A stretch of 63,430 nucleotides of DNA from a bacterium. GTDB lineage: Bacteria > Fidelibacterota > Marinisomatia > Marinisomatales > TCS55. Location: NCBI GenBank assembly GCA_004321715.1, contig SGYN01000009.1, positions 1 through 63,430 of the forward strand, in the 5' to 3' direction. The notes under the pieces are model-generated. The model saw nothing but the letters and a program-made list of their open reading frames with translations. It did not search any database and was not told the DNA's origin. The first letter of the stretch is position 1, and each line of letters begins with the position of its first letter. This document shows, piece after piece, positions 34,649 to 44,371 of the stretch. The translations under genes and the position numbers were made by a program.

Positions 34649-36484
34649 ATGAAGAATTCTATTTATAAACGCTTAATTAAATTAGTATTTAATTATTGGC
34701 CTTTTCTTGCATTATCAACAGTAGCTGCTTTTTTCTATGTAGCATTAAATGGTATTTCTGTATGGCTAACAGCCTCTTTAATAAATAATATTTTATCTGA
34801 TTTTGATAAACTTATTATGGAGCAATCTAAACTATCATCATCTACAATATTAACTCTTAATGAAAAAATTAAATATCTTACCAATGAGTTAATTCTTAGA
34901 GACACTGCAAAAGAAACATTACAAATGCTATGTTACAGTATTTTAACTATTTTTGTTCTAAAAAATGTTTTTCTTTATTTAAAAAATGTTTTTCTTATTG
35001 TGGTTCAATATCGATTAATCACTGAACTGCGGGACAAGCTATATCTTCATTTTCATACATTATCATTATCATTCTTTAATAATCAAAAAAGTGGTGAGTT
35101 GACTTCTATAATTGTTAATGATGTGGCAAATATGCGACAGGCTCTAACAGTTGGTTTTCAGCGAATGTTTGTCGAGCCGATTAATATCATAGCTTTTACT
35201 TCCCTTCTATTCATAATTAGTTGGCAGTTAGCCTTAATAGCTGTAATTATTATTCCCCTTGCTGGATTTGTTATTATTAAAATAAGTAGATCTATTCGAC
35301 GAAAATCACGTCGAACCGCAGTAAAAATAGCTGGTATAACCAATATAATAACCGAAACGTTAGCTTCAATTCGAGTTGTTAAGGCTTTTGCTATGGAGAA
35401 TTATGAAGTAGATAGATTTAGTAAAGAAACTAACAATTACTATAATTTAATGTTTCGTAGATCTAGACTAAGAAGTATTGCGCCACCAATAACTGAAATA
35501 TTAGGAGTAATTATAGGTGTTGCATTATTATGGATAGGTGGATCTGAAGTTCTAGCGGCAGAGGGTATCACATCAGAAGATTTCATTCGATTTATATTAA
35601 TCATGTTCTCTGCTTTACAGCCAATACGTTCATTAAGTAATGTTTTTGCTGAAATGCAAGTTGGTGTAGCATCTGCTGAACGAGTTTTTCATATTCTAGA
35701 TACTAAGCCTACAATTATTGATACAGATAATGCTATCAATGATATTGTATTTAACGAACACATCTCATTTGATAATGTATCCTTTCAATATGAAGATGGT
35801 GAAACTGAAGTATTAAAAGATATTAACTTTTCAATTAATAAAGGATCTGTTGTTGCTTTGGTTGGAGCTAGCGGATCCGGTAAATCAACTATGGCTGATT
35901 TGATTCCAAGATTTTTTGAAACCTCAAAAGGAAGTATTAAGCTAGACACAATAAATATTAAAGATGTAAGAATAAAATCTCTACGAAAGCTTATGGGAAT
36001 TGTGACTCAAGAGACTATTTTATTTAATGATACCATAAGTAGAAATATTGCATATGGTCAGAAAGAAGTTGATATTAGTAAAATACATTCTGCTGCTGTA
36101 GCAGCAAATGCAAAAGATTTCATAGATGCCCTACCAGAAGGTTTTGATACAGTAATTGGAGAAAAAGGTGTTCGTCTATCTGGCGGGCAGCGGCAACGAC
36201 TTGCAATTGCAAGGGCATTATTAAAAGATCCACCGATATTAATATTAGATGAGGCTACATCATCTTTGGATACTGAATCAGAAAAATATGTACAGGAAGC
36301 AATTGATAATTTAATGAAAGATAGAACAGTATTAGTGATCGCACATCGTCTTTCAACAATTGTTAATGCAGATAAAATTATTGTCTTAGATAATGGGATG
36401 ATTGTTGAAACTGGAAGCCACGTTGAATTATTAGATAAAAACGGGATATATAAAAAATTATATGATATTCAGTTTAATAATTAA
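34649..36484 (+). CDS. ABC exporter, MsbA-like fused permease/ATPase
   Basis: A 611-residue half-transporter. An N-terminal type-1 exporter membrane domain (six helices, about 15-320) is followed by an ATPase with Walker A GASGSGKST (K412), Q-loop VTQETILF, signature LSGGQRQRLAIARAL, Walker B ILILDEATSSLD and the H-loop IAHRLST. The membrane domain has an extra 40-residue hydrophilic stretch between TM1 and TM2 (SDFDKLIMEQ to LRDTAKE). First gene of an envelope-glycan block, so lipid A or a lipid-linked glycan is a plausible cargo. Confidence 0.9.
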   Translation: MKNSIYKRLIKLVFNYWPFLALSTVAAFFYVALNGISVWLTASLINNILSDFDKLIMEQSKLSSSTILTLNEKIKYLTNELILRDTAKETLQMLCYSILTIFVLKNVFLYLKNVFLIVVQYRLITELRDKLYLHFHTLSLSFFNNQKSGELTSIIVNDVANMRQALTVGFQRMFVEPINIIAFTSLLFIISWQLALIAVIIIPLAGFVIIKISRSIRRKSRRTAVKIAGITNIITETLASIRVVKAFAMENYEVDRFSKETNNYYNLMFRRSRLRSIAPPITEILGVIIGVALLWIGGSEVLAAEGITSEDFIRFILIMFSALQPIRSLSNVFAEMQVGVASAERVFHILDTKPTIIDTDNAINDIVFNEHISFDNVSFQYEDGETEVLKDINFSINKGSVVALVGASGSGKSTMADLIPRFFETSKGSIKLDTINIKDVRIKSLRKLMGIVTQETILFNDTISRNIAYGQKEVDISKIHSAAVAANAKDFIDALPEGFDTVIGEKGVRLSGGQRQRLAIARALLKDPPILILDEATSSLDTESEKYVQEAIDNLMKDRTVLVIAHRLSTIVNADKIIVLDNGMIVETGSHVELLDKNGIYKKLYDIQFNN

Positions 36485-36495
36485 CAATAAATTTT

Positions 36496-37584
36496 ATGTT
36501 ATCCGTACTTTTTGAAAGCCATCATTTATACTATCTGCCAAATTTTCTTCCTATTATCAAGGAAATGCAAAGACGGGGTAGTTATGAAATTTTTACATCT
36601 ATACCTGATTCTATTCCAAAACAGGAAAAAAATATTTTTTATCAGATTTGTAATGAACAAGATATTTCAACCATTGTTAGCAATGATGAACAAGATAGAA
36701 TACAAGTCATCAAAAATAAAAAATTTGATATAATTATTATTGGTAATATTGGACAAATTGAAGAAATAGCTGCAAATCATTCATTAGTAGTTATGGTTTA
36801 TCATGGGATAGGATTAAAACAAACATATTATAATGATATTGTTGAAAGAATTGATATTCGAGCAGTTGAGTCCAAGAGTCGATATGAAATTTTATCTAGC
36901 CAAGGACACAGTAATTTGATAATAAATGGATATACAAAATGCGATCCACTTATAAATATAAATAACCAATTAGATGATTATTATGTAAAAGTAGGACTAG
37001 ATAAAAATAAAAAAACAATATTATATGCACCTTCATTTTATCCGTCTTCAATTGAAAAACTTTATCCAGAATTGGAGTTATTTAGCAATGAATTCAATTT
37101 AATAATTAAACTTCACAACTTTAGTTGGTTTCAAAAGCGATATAAATATCAAAGTGAAATGATGAAGAATTTAAATAGTAAACTAACGAATCTATATCTA
37201 GCGCAACCTCATGATTATGATGTAATACCATTTATGAGAATTTCTGATCTATTAATATCTGATATATCATCAACAATTTTTGAATACCTTCCTCTAAACA
37301 GACCTATTATTATGGCAGAGTGTTTATCTATAAGATTAAAACATCGAATATTAAAAAAACGTTTTACGCGCAAGTTAGACCTAGAAAGATATGATTCTAT
37401 TGATTTTGTACACAGAATGAATGAACCAGGACAACTAAATAGCTTAGTGTATCATTGCATCGAATATCCTAATGAACTATCTGATTTAAGGTTGGGAGCT
37501 ATAGAAACATATTTATATAAAAATGATGGAAAAGCATCAAGTAGATTGATTGATGAAATTGAAAATAAGCTACCCGTAGCTTGA
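36496..37584 (+). CDS. CDP-glycerol glycerophosphotransferase-like enzyme
   Basis: A 362-residue GT-B-type transferase resembling the TagB/TagF family of polyol-phosphate transferases. Motifs: VYHGIGLKQTYYND (conserved histidine region), ILYAPSFYPS, KLHNF, and LLISDISSTIFEYLPLNRPII, the donor-site D-x-S-S motif. Family members transfer glycerol-phosphate or ribitol-phosphate from a CDP-activated donor. In a Gram-negative envelope cluster it may add a polyol phosphate to lipopolysaccharide. It starts 11 bases after the ABC exporter. Confidence 0.78.
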   Translation: MLSVLFESHHLYYLPNFLPIIKEMQRRGSYEIFTSIPDSIPKQEKNIFYQICNEQDISTIVSNDEQDRIQVIKNKKFDIIIIGNIGQIEEIAANHSLVVMVYHGIGLKQTYYNDIVERIDIRAVESKSRYEILSSQGHSNLIINGYTKCDPLININNQLDDYYVKVGLDKNKKTILYAPSFYPSSIEKLYPELELFSNEFNLIIKLHNFSWFQKRYKYQSEMMKNLNSKLTNLYLAQPHDYDVIPFMRISDLLISDISSTIFEYLPLNRPIIMAECLSIRLKHRILKKRFTRKLDLERYDSIDFVHRMNEPGQLNSLVYHCIEYPNELSDLRLGAIETYLYKNDGKASSRLIDEIENKLPVA

Positions 37585-38559
37585 ATGAAAATTGCAGTGT
37601 ATAGCCCCAATTGGGTTGGAGATGCAACATTATCTCTTCCATTTATCCATAAACTGAAGGAAAAAAATATTGAATCAGAAATTACAGTGGTATGTAAAGA
37701 TTGGGTTGCACCAGTATATCACAATAATCCAAATATAGATTCAATAGTCAGTTATTCTTCAAATAATTTGAAAGGACTATTTAAAACTATAAAAAATGGT
37801 CTAGATCTGCGCGATAAAAATTTTGATTATTTTTATACCCTTACAGATTCTTTTCGTAGTGCTCTAGTTATGTGGCTTTCAGGTGCAAAAAAACGTATTG
37901 GTTACAGCTCGCAATTAAGATCTCCTTTGTTAACAACTGTTTTTACTTTGCCCTTGCTAGAAATGCATCGAACAAATAAATATTTGAATTTAATAGATGA
38001 GTCAAATAATTTAAATACAACAGAAAATTATATTTTTCTAGATGAAATAGAATACAATTGGGCAAGAAAAAAGCTATCAGAATCTAATATTATTAATTTC
38101 ATTGCTATTTTTCCCTTTAGCGTATCTCAATCAAGAACTATTCCAACAAATAAAATAAAAGAATGGCTTAAAGATTCTACAAAACAATATGTTATTTTTG
38201 GTACAAAGAGCAATGTTAACGAAGCTCAAAAAATTATTAATCAAAATAAAGAAGTATCTATCTATTCATTTTGTGGTGAATTGACTTTACGAAAGAGTAT
38301 TGCATTAATATCTTTTGCAGAATATGCCCTTGCTGCCGATAGTGGGCTTGGGCATATCTCATCTACTTTAGAAATTCCTACAATATCCTTTTTTGGAGCA
38401 AAGAGATCTAAAGCTACAAAACCCATAGGACAAAAAAATATTGTTCTTGATAAAAGCCATAGATGTGATCCTTGCTATCAAAACCAGTGTTGTCTTAATG
38501 AAATAACTATTGAGGATGTAAATAATAGTATTAAACGTTTACAAAATTTTCACAACTAA
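37585..38559 (+). CDS. waaF: Glycosyltransferase family 9, ADP-heptose transferase II-like
   Basis: A 324-residue GT9 enzyme. The N-terminal PNWVGDATLSLPF, the AADSGLGHISSTLEIPTISFFGA donor motif and the C-terminal cysteine-bearing CDPCYQNQC motif are characteristic of heptosyltransferase II. It adds heptose to the inner core of lipopolysaccharide, so the cell makes LPS. It directly abuts the polyol-phosphate-transferase-like gene (stop and start with no gap), indicating one operon. Confidence 0.88.
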   Translation: MKIAVYSPNWVGDATLSLPFIHKLKEKNIESEITVVCKDWVAPVYHNNPNIDSIVSYSSNNLKGLFKTIKNGLDLRDKNFDYFYTLTDSFRSALVMWLSGAKKRIGYSSQLRSPLLTTVFTLPLLEMHRTNKYLNLIDESNNLNTTENYIFLDEIEYNWARKKLSESNIINFIAIFPFSVSQSRTIPTNKIKEWLKDSTKQYVIFGTKSNVNEAQKIINQNKEVSIYSFCGELTLRKSIALISFAEYALAADSGLGHISSTLEIPTISFFGAKRSKATKPIGQKNIVLDKSHRCDPCYQNQCCLNEITIEDVNNSIKRLQNFHN

Positions 38560-38628
38560 TAATATATTTCCTCATATTTGTTGAATGGCATTATGATCTT
38601 CAGAACATTTCATTTAATTTACTAATCT

Positions 38629-39360
38629 ATGCAAGGGTTAATTTTAGCTGCTGGTGCCTCTAGGCGTTTATATCCTTTAACAAAAAGCACACCGAAGTGT
38701 TTATTAGATATTGGTGGTCTTCCAATATTAAGCCATCAATTAAATGCGTTAAAGAAATACGACATAAATGATGTTATAATTGTAATAGGGTATTACAAAG
38801 AAATGATTATTGATTATATCAATAAAAACCACACTGAAATGAAATTTACATTTATAACTAATGAACATTATTTAGATACTAATACATCATATTCTGCATA
38901 TCTATGTAAGGATTTTCTTTCTTCATCAGATACATTGCTAATGAATGGAGATGTTTTATATCCTCCTTCATTATTAAAACAAATAATAGACTCAGATTAT
39001 GAGACGGCTCTTGCTGTCGATATAAAAGAATGTGGAGATGAAGAGGTTAAAGTAATAGTTGATAATAATAAACATATTGTTTCTATAGGAAAAGAATTAG
39101 ATGTTGAAAGTACATTAGGTGAGTTTATTGGTGTTGCAAAACTGTCTATTCCTTTTTGCAAGTCTTTTAGTTTATCTCTATCAAAATTAATTGAAAATGG
39201 AGGTAAATCCGATTATTTCGAATCCGCCATAGCTCCATTATTAAATACACACAATGTACATTTTGAAGATATTTCTCATTTGCCATGTATTGAAATTGAT
39301 TTTAATGAAGATTTGCAAAAAGCCAATCAATTGGTAAAGAATAAATTATATAATGTTTAG
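38629..39360 (+). CDS. Sugar-/polyol-/choline-phosphate nucleotidyltransferase
   Basis: A 243-residue GT-A-fold nucleotidyltransferase with LILAAGASRRLYPLTKSTPKCLL and MNGDVLY (metal aspartate). Short length and the Y-x-x-T-N-T-S-Y-S-A-Y segment resemble cytidylyltransferases of the LicC / inositol-1-phosphate type rather than glucose-1-phosphate thymidylyltransferases. With a CDP-polyol transferase-like gene two genes upstream, it is a candidate maker of a CDP-activated donor; this is inference. Gap of 69 bases to waaF. Confidence 0.75.
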   Translation: MQGLILAAGASRRLYPLTKSTPKCLLDIGGLPILSHQLNALKKYDINDVIIVIGYYKEMIIDYINKNHTEMKFTFITNEHYLDTNTSYSAYLCKDFLSSSDTLLMNGDVLYPPSLLKQIIDSDYETALAVDIKECGDEEVKVIVDNNKHIVSIGKELDVESTLGEFIGVAKLSIPFCKSFSLSLSKLIENGGKSDYFESAIAPLLNTHNVHFEDISHLPCIEIDFNEDLQKANQLVKNKLYNV

Positions 39361-39372
39361 AATAATGTAAGT

Positions 39373-40632
39373 ATGCCCAAAATTTATCCATTTAAAGGAT
39401 GGAGATATAATCCTAATATTGTGAATGATCTTTCAAAGGTTGTTTCTCCACCGTACGATGTTATAAGTGAAAACGATCAAAGAAAATTATATGATTTGTC
39501 ACCATACAACTTTGTAAGAATCATTTTAAATAATAATCCTCTTCCAAACAAGTATGCAGATTCTGCAAGAATGCTATCTGAATGGAAAACAAAAAATATC
39601 ATTCAACAGGATGATAATGAATTATTTTACCTTTTATCACAGTCATTCAATCATGGAGTAGGTAAAGTAAATAGAATTGGTTTTATTTCAAAATTGCAGA
39701 TATCACCATTGGGCGAAAAAATTTTGCCACATGAACAAACTATTTCGAAACATATTAATGATCGATATGAATTAATGAAATCTACTGATACAAATACAGG
39801 GCAAATTTTTATGAGTTATAGAGATGAGAAAAAAATTGTTGAAGGGATTGCAAAAGATCATAAAAATAAAGAGCCTATAATTGATATTAATATTGATGGA
39901 ACAGAATATAAAATATGGCCTTTGAATGATAATAAAGAAATCGATTCAATTAAAGAAATGATGAAAGATAAAAAAGTTATTATTGCTGATGGACACCATC
40001 GATATAAAACAGCACTTCAATATGCTCAAGATTATCCTGAGAAATATGGAAGCGATAAAGTAATGGTTACTTTTGTTAATGCATATAATAAAGGTATGAA
40101 CGTTTTACCAACACATCGAATTGTTCATAATAAACAAAATTCAAAAAATAATTTACTTGATAAGATTAGTCATGTATTTACTGTAAAAGAATCGTCTTCA
40201 GTAGAAGATTTATTATTACAAATGAAACAGTCTGATAAACCAAATATTATTAATATTGGAATGATTTCAAATTCAAAAAACTGTTATTTATTATCATATA
40301 ATGGTAGAAAAAATTGGGATAAAAATCTATCAGATGCATCTCAATCCTTAGACGTAAATATTTTACACAATTTTATTTTAAAATCAGGATGCGGAATTGA
40401 TACAAATAATCAAAATGATTTGAATAATATATCATATATTCGTGGTAACGAATCCCCATTGGATTTAATTAATACCATTCAAGAATTTGATTATATATTT
40501 TTATTAAACTCTCCAAATCTTGATCATATTTTTGAAGTTGCAGAATCCGGAGAAACCATGCCGCAAAAATCGACATATTTTTTCCCAAAAGTTTATTCAG
40601 GATTAATTTTTGCATCTATTGGAGATAAATAG
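39373..40632 (+). CDS. DUF1015 family protein
   Basis: A 419-residue cytoplasmic protein of the widespread DUF1015 family. Diagnostic motifs are IYPFKGWRYNP, VVSPPYDVI near the start, LPHEQTI in the middle and IADGHHRYKTALQYA near residue 205, the last containing conserved D-G-H-H-R residues probably forming an active or binding site. The biochemical function is not established; members are linked by neighbourhood to serine/glycerate metabolism in some genomes. It follows the nucleotidyltransferase by 12 bases. Confidence 0.85.
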   Translation: MPKIYPFKGWRYNPNIVNDLSKVVSPPYDVISENDQRKLYDLSPYNFVRIILNNNPLPNKYADSARMLSEWKTKNIIQQDDNELFYLLSQSFNHGVGKVNRIGFISKLQISPLGEKILPHEQTISKHINDRYELMKSTDTNTGQIFMSYRDEKKIVEGIAKDHKNKEPIIDINIDGTEYKIWPLNDNKEIDSIKEMMKDKKVIIADGHHRYKTALQYAQDYPEKYGSDKVMVTFVNAYNKGMNVLPTHRIVHNKQNSKNNLLDKISHVFTVKESSSVEDLLLQMKQSDKPNIINIGMISNSKNCYLLSYNGRKNWDKNLSDASQSLDVNILHNFILKSGCGIDTNNQNDLNNISYIRGNESPLDLINTIQEFDYIFLLNSPNLDHIFEVAESGETMPQKSTYFFPKVYSGLIFASIGDK

Positions 40633-40725
40633 TTGAAAAAATAAATTAAACATCCATATATCTAATAAATGTCTTATTTTTAAAGCAAGTGAAACAAACC
40701 CAATTATATTAACAAAACATTATTG

Positions 40726-41997
40726 ATGTCTATATTATTAAAAAAATTAGAACAGAAAATTCCAAATTGGAGAGATGATGTAAAGTCGTTAGTCTCTAAT
40801 TCAGGATCCTCAATTATAAGCGAAGTAACATTGAAACAAGCTTATGGTGGTATGCGTGGTGTAAAAGGCCTTGTTTGTGATACATCGTCTGTTTCTGCAG
40901 ATACAGGTCTAATTATCAGAGGCAAACCCTTATTAGATATAATTGAAATTTTACCGGAAGAGGTTTTATACTTATTATTAACTGGTGATTTACCTGATGG
41001 CGCTGCATTAAATGAATTGCAATCAAATCTTCAAGAGCATGCAGTCGTACCAGAATACATATGGACTATTTTAAAAAGTATGCCTAAGGATTCTCATCCA
41101 ATGGCTATGTTTAATACGGCAGTTCTTGCTATGGAAAAAGAATCTGTTTTTCGTTCTTATTATGATGAAGGAATAAATAAGAATGATTTTTGGAAACCCA
41201 CACTTGAAGATGGAATTAGATTAATTGCTAAACTTCCAGCCTTAGGTGCTGGTGTATATCGAATTCGTTTTGAAAAAGGAGATCTAATAAGCCCAGATCT
41301 ATCTTTGGACTGGGGTGCTAATTATGCCCATATGCTCGGTTTAGATAATCCAGATAATAATCTAAAAAAGCTTATGCGCTTATATTTGATGCTTCATTGT
41401 GACCATGAAGGTGGAAATGCTAGTGCTTTTACATCTTTAACAATTGGATCAACATTATCGGACTTATATTATGCTGTTTCAGGAGGATTAAATGCGTTGG
41501 CAGGCCCATTGCATGGTTTAGCTAATCAAGAATGCTTAAAATTTGTTTTAGAAATAAGAGATGAATTTGGCGGAGCTCCACCTAAAAAAGAATTAGAAGA
41601 GTTGTGTTGGAACAGATTACAAAATGGAAGGGTAATTCCAGGATATGGTCATGCTGTACTACGCTGTCCTGATCCAAGATTTACAGCATTTATTAATTTT
41701 GGAAAAGAGCATATTAAAGATGATGATGTGTTCTCGATTGTAGAAAATTTATTTGAAGTAGTACCTAAGGTATTACAAAAACATGGAAAGGCGAAAAACC
41801 CATGGCCAAATGTAGATGCAGCTTCAGGTGCATTGTTATATCATTATGGTCTCACAGAATTTAGTTATTATACCGTTTTATTTAGTATATCACGAGCTAT
41901 GGGTATAATTAGTCAAATAGTTCTTAATAGAGCCCTTGGAATACCAATTATGAGACCAAAATCGGTAACAACTAATTGGCTAAAAGAAAATTCTTAA
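40726..41997 (+). CDS. gltA: Citrate synthase (eukaryote-like type)
   Basis: A 423-residue citrate synthase condensing acetyl-CoA and oxaloacetate. It has the motifs of the branch that includes mitochondrial citrate synthases: GGMRGVKGLVCDTS near the start, GPLHGLANQE (catalytic His), PGYGHAVLR and the C-terminal NVDAASGALLYHYGL. Start is ATG 40726; an immediately preceding TTG gives one extra residue. The gene stands alone with a 90-base upstream gap without an identifiable promoter. Confidence 0.95.
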   Translation: MSILLKKLEQKIPNWRDDVKSLVSNSGSSIISEVTLKQAYGGMRGVKGLVCDTSSVSADTGLIIRGKPLLDIIEILPEEVLYLLLTGDLPDGAALNELQSNLQEHAVVPEYIWTILKSMPKDSHPMAMFNTAVLAMEKESVFRSYYDEGINKNDFWKPTLEDGIRLIAKLPALGAGVYRIRFEKGDLISPDLSLDWGANYAHMLGLDNPDNNLKKLMRLYLMLHCDHEGGNASAFTSLTIGSTLSDLYYAVSGGLNALAGPLHGLANQECLKFVLEIRDEFGGAPPKKELEELCWNRLQNGRVIPGYGHAVLRCPDPRFTAFINFGKEHIKDDDVFSIVENLFEVVPKVLQKHGKAKNPWPNVDAASGALLYHYGLTEFSYYTVLFSISRAMGIISQIVLNRALGIPIMRPKSVTTNWLKENS

Positions 41998-42039
41998 ATT
42001 TTCTTTTACATTAAATAATAATAATCTTTTTTTATAATT

Positions 42040-44298
42040 ATGCGTTTAGGAATAATTTTCTTTTTTATATTTAATTCTTTATTTGCTGAGCAAGAAATTT
42101 TTCAGCATGTAAAGATCAATTTAGATGGTAATAATCAAATCAAACAATTATATGAATTGGGAATTGCACTTGATCACTATAAAAAGAATAAGGATAACAC
42201 AATAGATATTATTTTAAGTGAAAGCGAAAAAAATATTTTGATTTATCATGATATAAATTTTGAAGTAATTCAAGATGATTTAACTAGTTATTATCTTAAT
42301 AGATCTCAGCCAAGCATTGATAGAAATTTTCTATTAGGATCAATGTTAGGAAATTATACTTTACAGGAGGCTATAAATCAAATGGATACACTTTTTATGT
42401 TGTATCCAAACTTTGTTAGCGAGAAAGATTCAATTGGTTCAAGTTTTGAAGGAAGAACAATTTGGGCATTTAAGCTATCTGATAACCCTTCAATCGATGA
42501 AGATGAGCCTGAGGTTTTATTTACTGGATTAACACATGCTCGTGAACCTCTTAGTATGATGAACTTATTTTATTTTGCAAATTGGTTATGTGAAAATTAT
42601 AATTCTGATGTAAATGCTAATTATTTATTAGATAATAGAGAGATGTGGTTCGTACCAATTATTAACCCTGATGGATACGCATATAATGAAAGTATTTCTC
42701 CTGCTGGTGGTGGAATGCATAGAAAAAACAGAAGAACTAACCCTTCTAATTCAAGTTGTAATGAAGGTACACAGCAAGGAGTTGATTTAAATAGGAATTA
42801 TGGATATGGCTGGGGTGCAAATAACTCTGGATCATCTGGAAATCCTTGTAGCGCTGTATATCGAGGCTCATCTGCATTTTCTGAACCAGAAACTGAAGTA
42901 ATAAGTAATTTTATCTTATCAAGAGAATTTAATAATGTACTTCACTACCATTCTTATTCGAATGTTTTAATCCATAGTTGGGGAGATGGTACTCTTCCAG
43001 ATGAGCCTGATCTCACCACATTTCGTGAAATTGGAAAAGAAATGACGCGTTATAATGGTTATATTGTAGGTACTGGAACGGAGACTATTGGTTACGGCGT
43101 AAATGGAGATGCAGTTGATTGGACATATGGAACTGCAGGTATAATATCATATACACCTGAAGTTGGATCGTTTTCTGATAATTTTTGGCCATCAGAGAAT
43201 AGAGTTATCCCTATTTGTCAAGATCAAGTATATAGCAATTCAGTATTTGCAATGATCAGTGGAAGCGACTATATCATCTATGATAAAATTGTTAATAATA
43301 GATACCCTGCAATTGATGATACAATTTCAATATCATTAGTTGTTCAAAATAGAGGACTTAAGAATTCTAATGGATCGGTCATCATTGATATAACACCTTT
43401 AAATTCTTTAAGCTATTCAAATATTGATAATATTGTAATAGAAACGCTCGCTTCGAGATCAACAGATACAACAGAAATATTATTGCACATTTCTTCTGAT
43501 ATTCAAAATGGTTTCATGGGGGGATTAATATTTTCACTTTATGATAGTAGTAGTTTTAATCGCGTGGATACGATATCAATAATTTTTGGAGATCCTCAAG
43601 AAATATTTTTTGATGGTGCAGAAAATGGAATGATAGAGTGGAGTGATAATGATAGTTGGGGTACAGTTTTTGATGCGAATGAAGGCTTGTCAAGCATAAC
43701 AGACAGCCCTGTTGGTAACTATGTTGGTGATTGGGGTAGTAGTGAAACGCAGTTAAATACAATAATTAATTTTTCAGGTATTTATTATCCTTTTATAACA
43801 TTTGATGCAAAATGGAATATTGAACAAAGCTATGATTTTGTACAGTTTCAAGTTTCTAATGATGGAATAAATTGGATACCCTTATCAGGTGATTATACAT
43901 CTGTAGGATCCGGTAGCGGCGTTCAAATTACCGGTGAACCTATATATGATGGATTGCAAGAAACTTGGATTAATGAGACTATTGATCTGTCCACTTATTC
44001 AAATGCAACACAGGCTTGGTTTCGCTTTGTTTTAAAATCAGATGGTGCAGTAGAAGAAGATGGATTTTATTTTGATAACTTCTATATCCATGGTTATTCA
44101 AGATTTATGAAAGGAGATATTAACCAGGATAATTCAATTAATATTTATGATTTAGTAATGTTAGTTGATTTTGTGCTTTTAGAAAATTCATTACCTGATT
44201 ATATATTGCCTATAGCTGATATAAATTTTGATAATAATATCAACTCTGATGATATTATAGCTTTAATTATTATGCTAATGAGCTCAAATTCATATTAA
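42040..44298 (+). CDS. Secreted M14 zinc carboxypeptidase with dockerin-like tail
   Basis: A 752-residue exported peptidase. Signal peptide (1-16), a propeptide-like region (17-100), then an M14 domain (about 105-405) with zinc ligands H166-A-R-E169 and H304, substrate-binding DLNRN (249-253) and general base E374 in YTPEVG. A CARDB-like beta domain (about 420-510) and a MAM/jelly-roll-like domain (about 525-690) follow. The tail at 692-752 has two DINxDxxxNxxD loops, a dockerin type I-like pair. It degrades peptides outside the cell. The tail may be an anchoring or export signal. Confidence 0.9.
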   Translation: MRLGIIFFFIFNSLFAEQEIFQHVKINLDGNNQIKQLYELGIALDHYKKNKDNTIDIILSESEKNILIYHDINFEVIQDDLTSYYLNRSQPSIDRNFLLGSMLGNYTLQEAINQMDTLFMLYPNFVSEKDSIGSSFEGRTIWAFKLSDNPSIDEDEPEVLFTGLTHAREPLSMMNLFYFANWLCENYNSDVNANYLLDNREMWFVPIINPDGYAYNESISPAGGGMHRKNRRTNPSNSSCNEGTQQGVDLNRNYGYGWGANNSGSSGNPCSAVYRGSSAFSEPETEVISNFILSREFNNVLHYHSYSNVLIHSWGDGTLPDEPDLTTFREIGKEMTRYNGYIVGTGTETIGYGVNGDAVDWTYGTAGIISYTPEVGSFSDNFWPSENRVIPICQDQVYSNSVFAMISGSDYIIYDKIVNNRYPAIDDTISISLVVQNRGLKNSNGSVIIDITPLNSLSYSNIDNIVIETLASRSTDTTEILLHISSDIQNGFMGGLIFSLYDSSSFNRVDTISIIFGDPQEIFFDGAENGMIEWSDNDSWGTVFDANEGLSSITDSPVGNYVGDWGSSETQLNTIINFSGIYYPFITFDAKWNIEQSYDFVQFQVSNDGINWIPLSGDYTSVGSGSGVQITGEPIYDGLQETWINETIDLSTYSNATQAWFRFVLKSDGAVEEDGFYFDNFYIHGYSRFMKGDINQDNSINIYDLVMLVDFVLLENSLPDYILPIADINFDNNINSDDIIALIIMLMSSNSY

Positions 44299-44316
44299 TC
44301 ATATAAATATGAATTT
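44286..44316 (+). terminator. AT-rich hairpin at the end of the M14 peptidase gene
   Basis: AAATTCATATT pairs perfectly with AATATGAATTT (11 base pairs) around a 9-base loop and runs into TCTTGCC; the stem overlaps the last codons and stop of the peptidase gene. It is a plausible weak intrinsic terminator. Confidence 0.4.
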
Positions 44317-44371
44317 TCTTGCCTTCTGGGAATAATTCTCTCAAATTGTCTCTCGCCGCGTATTAAATCTT

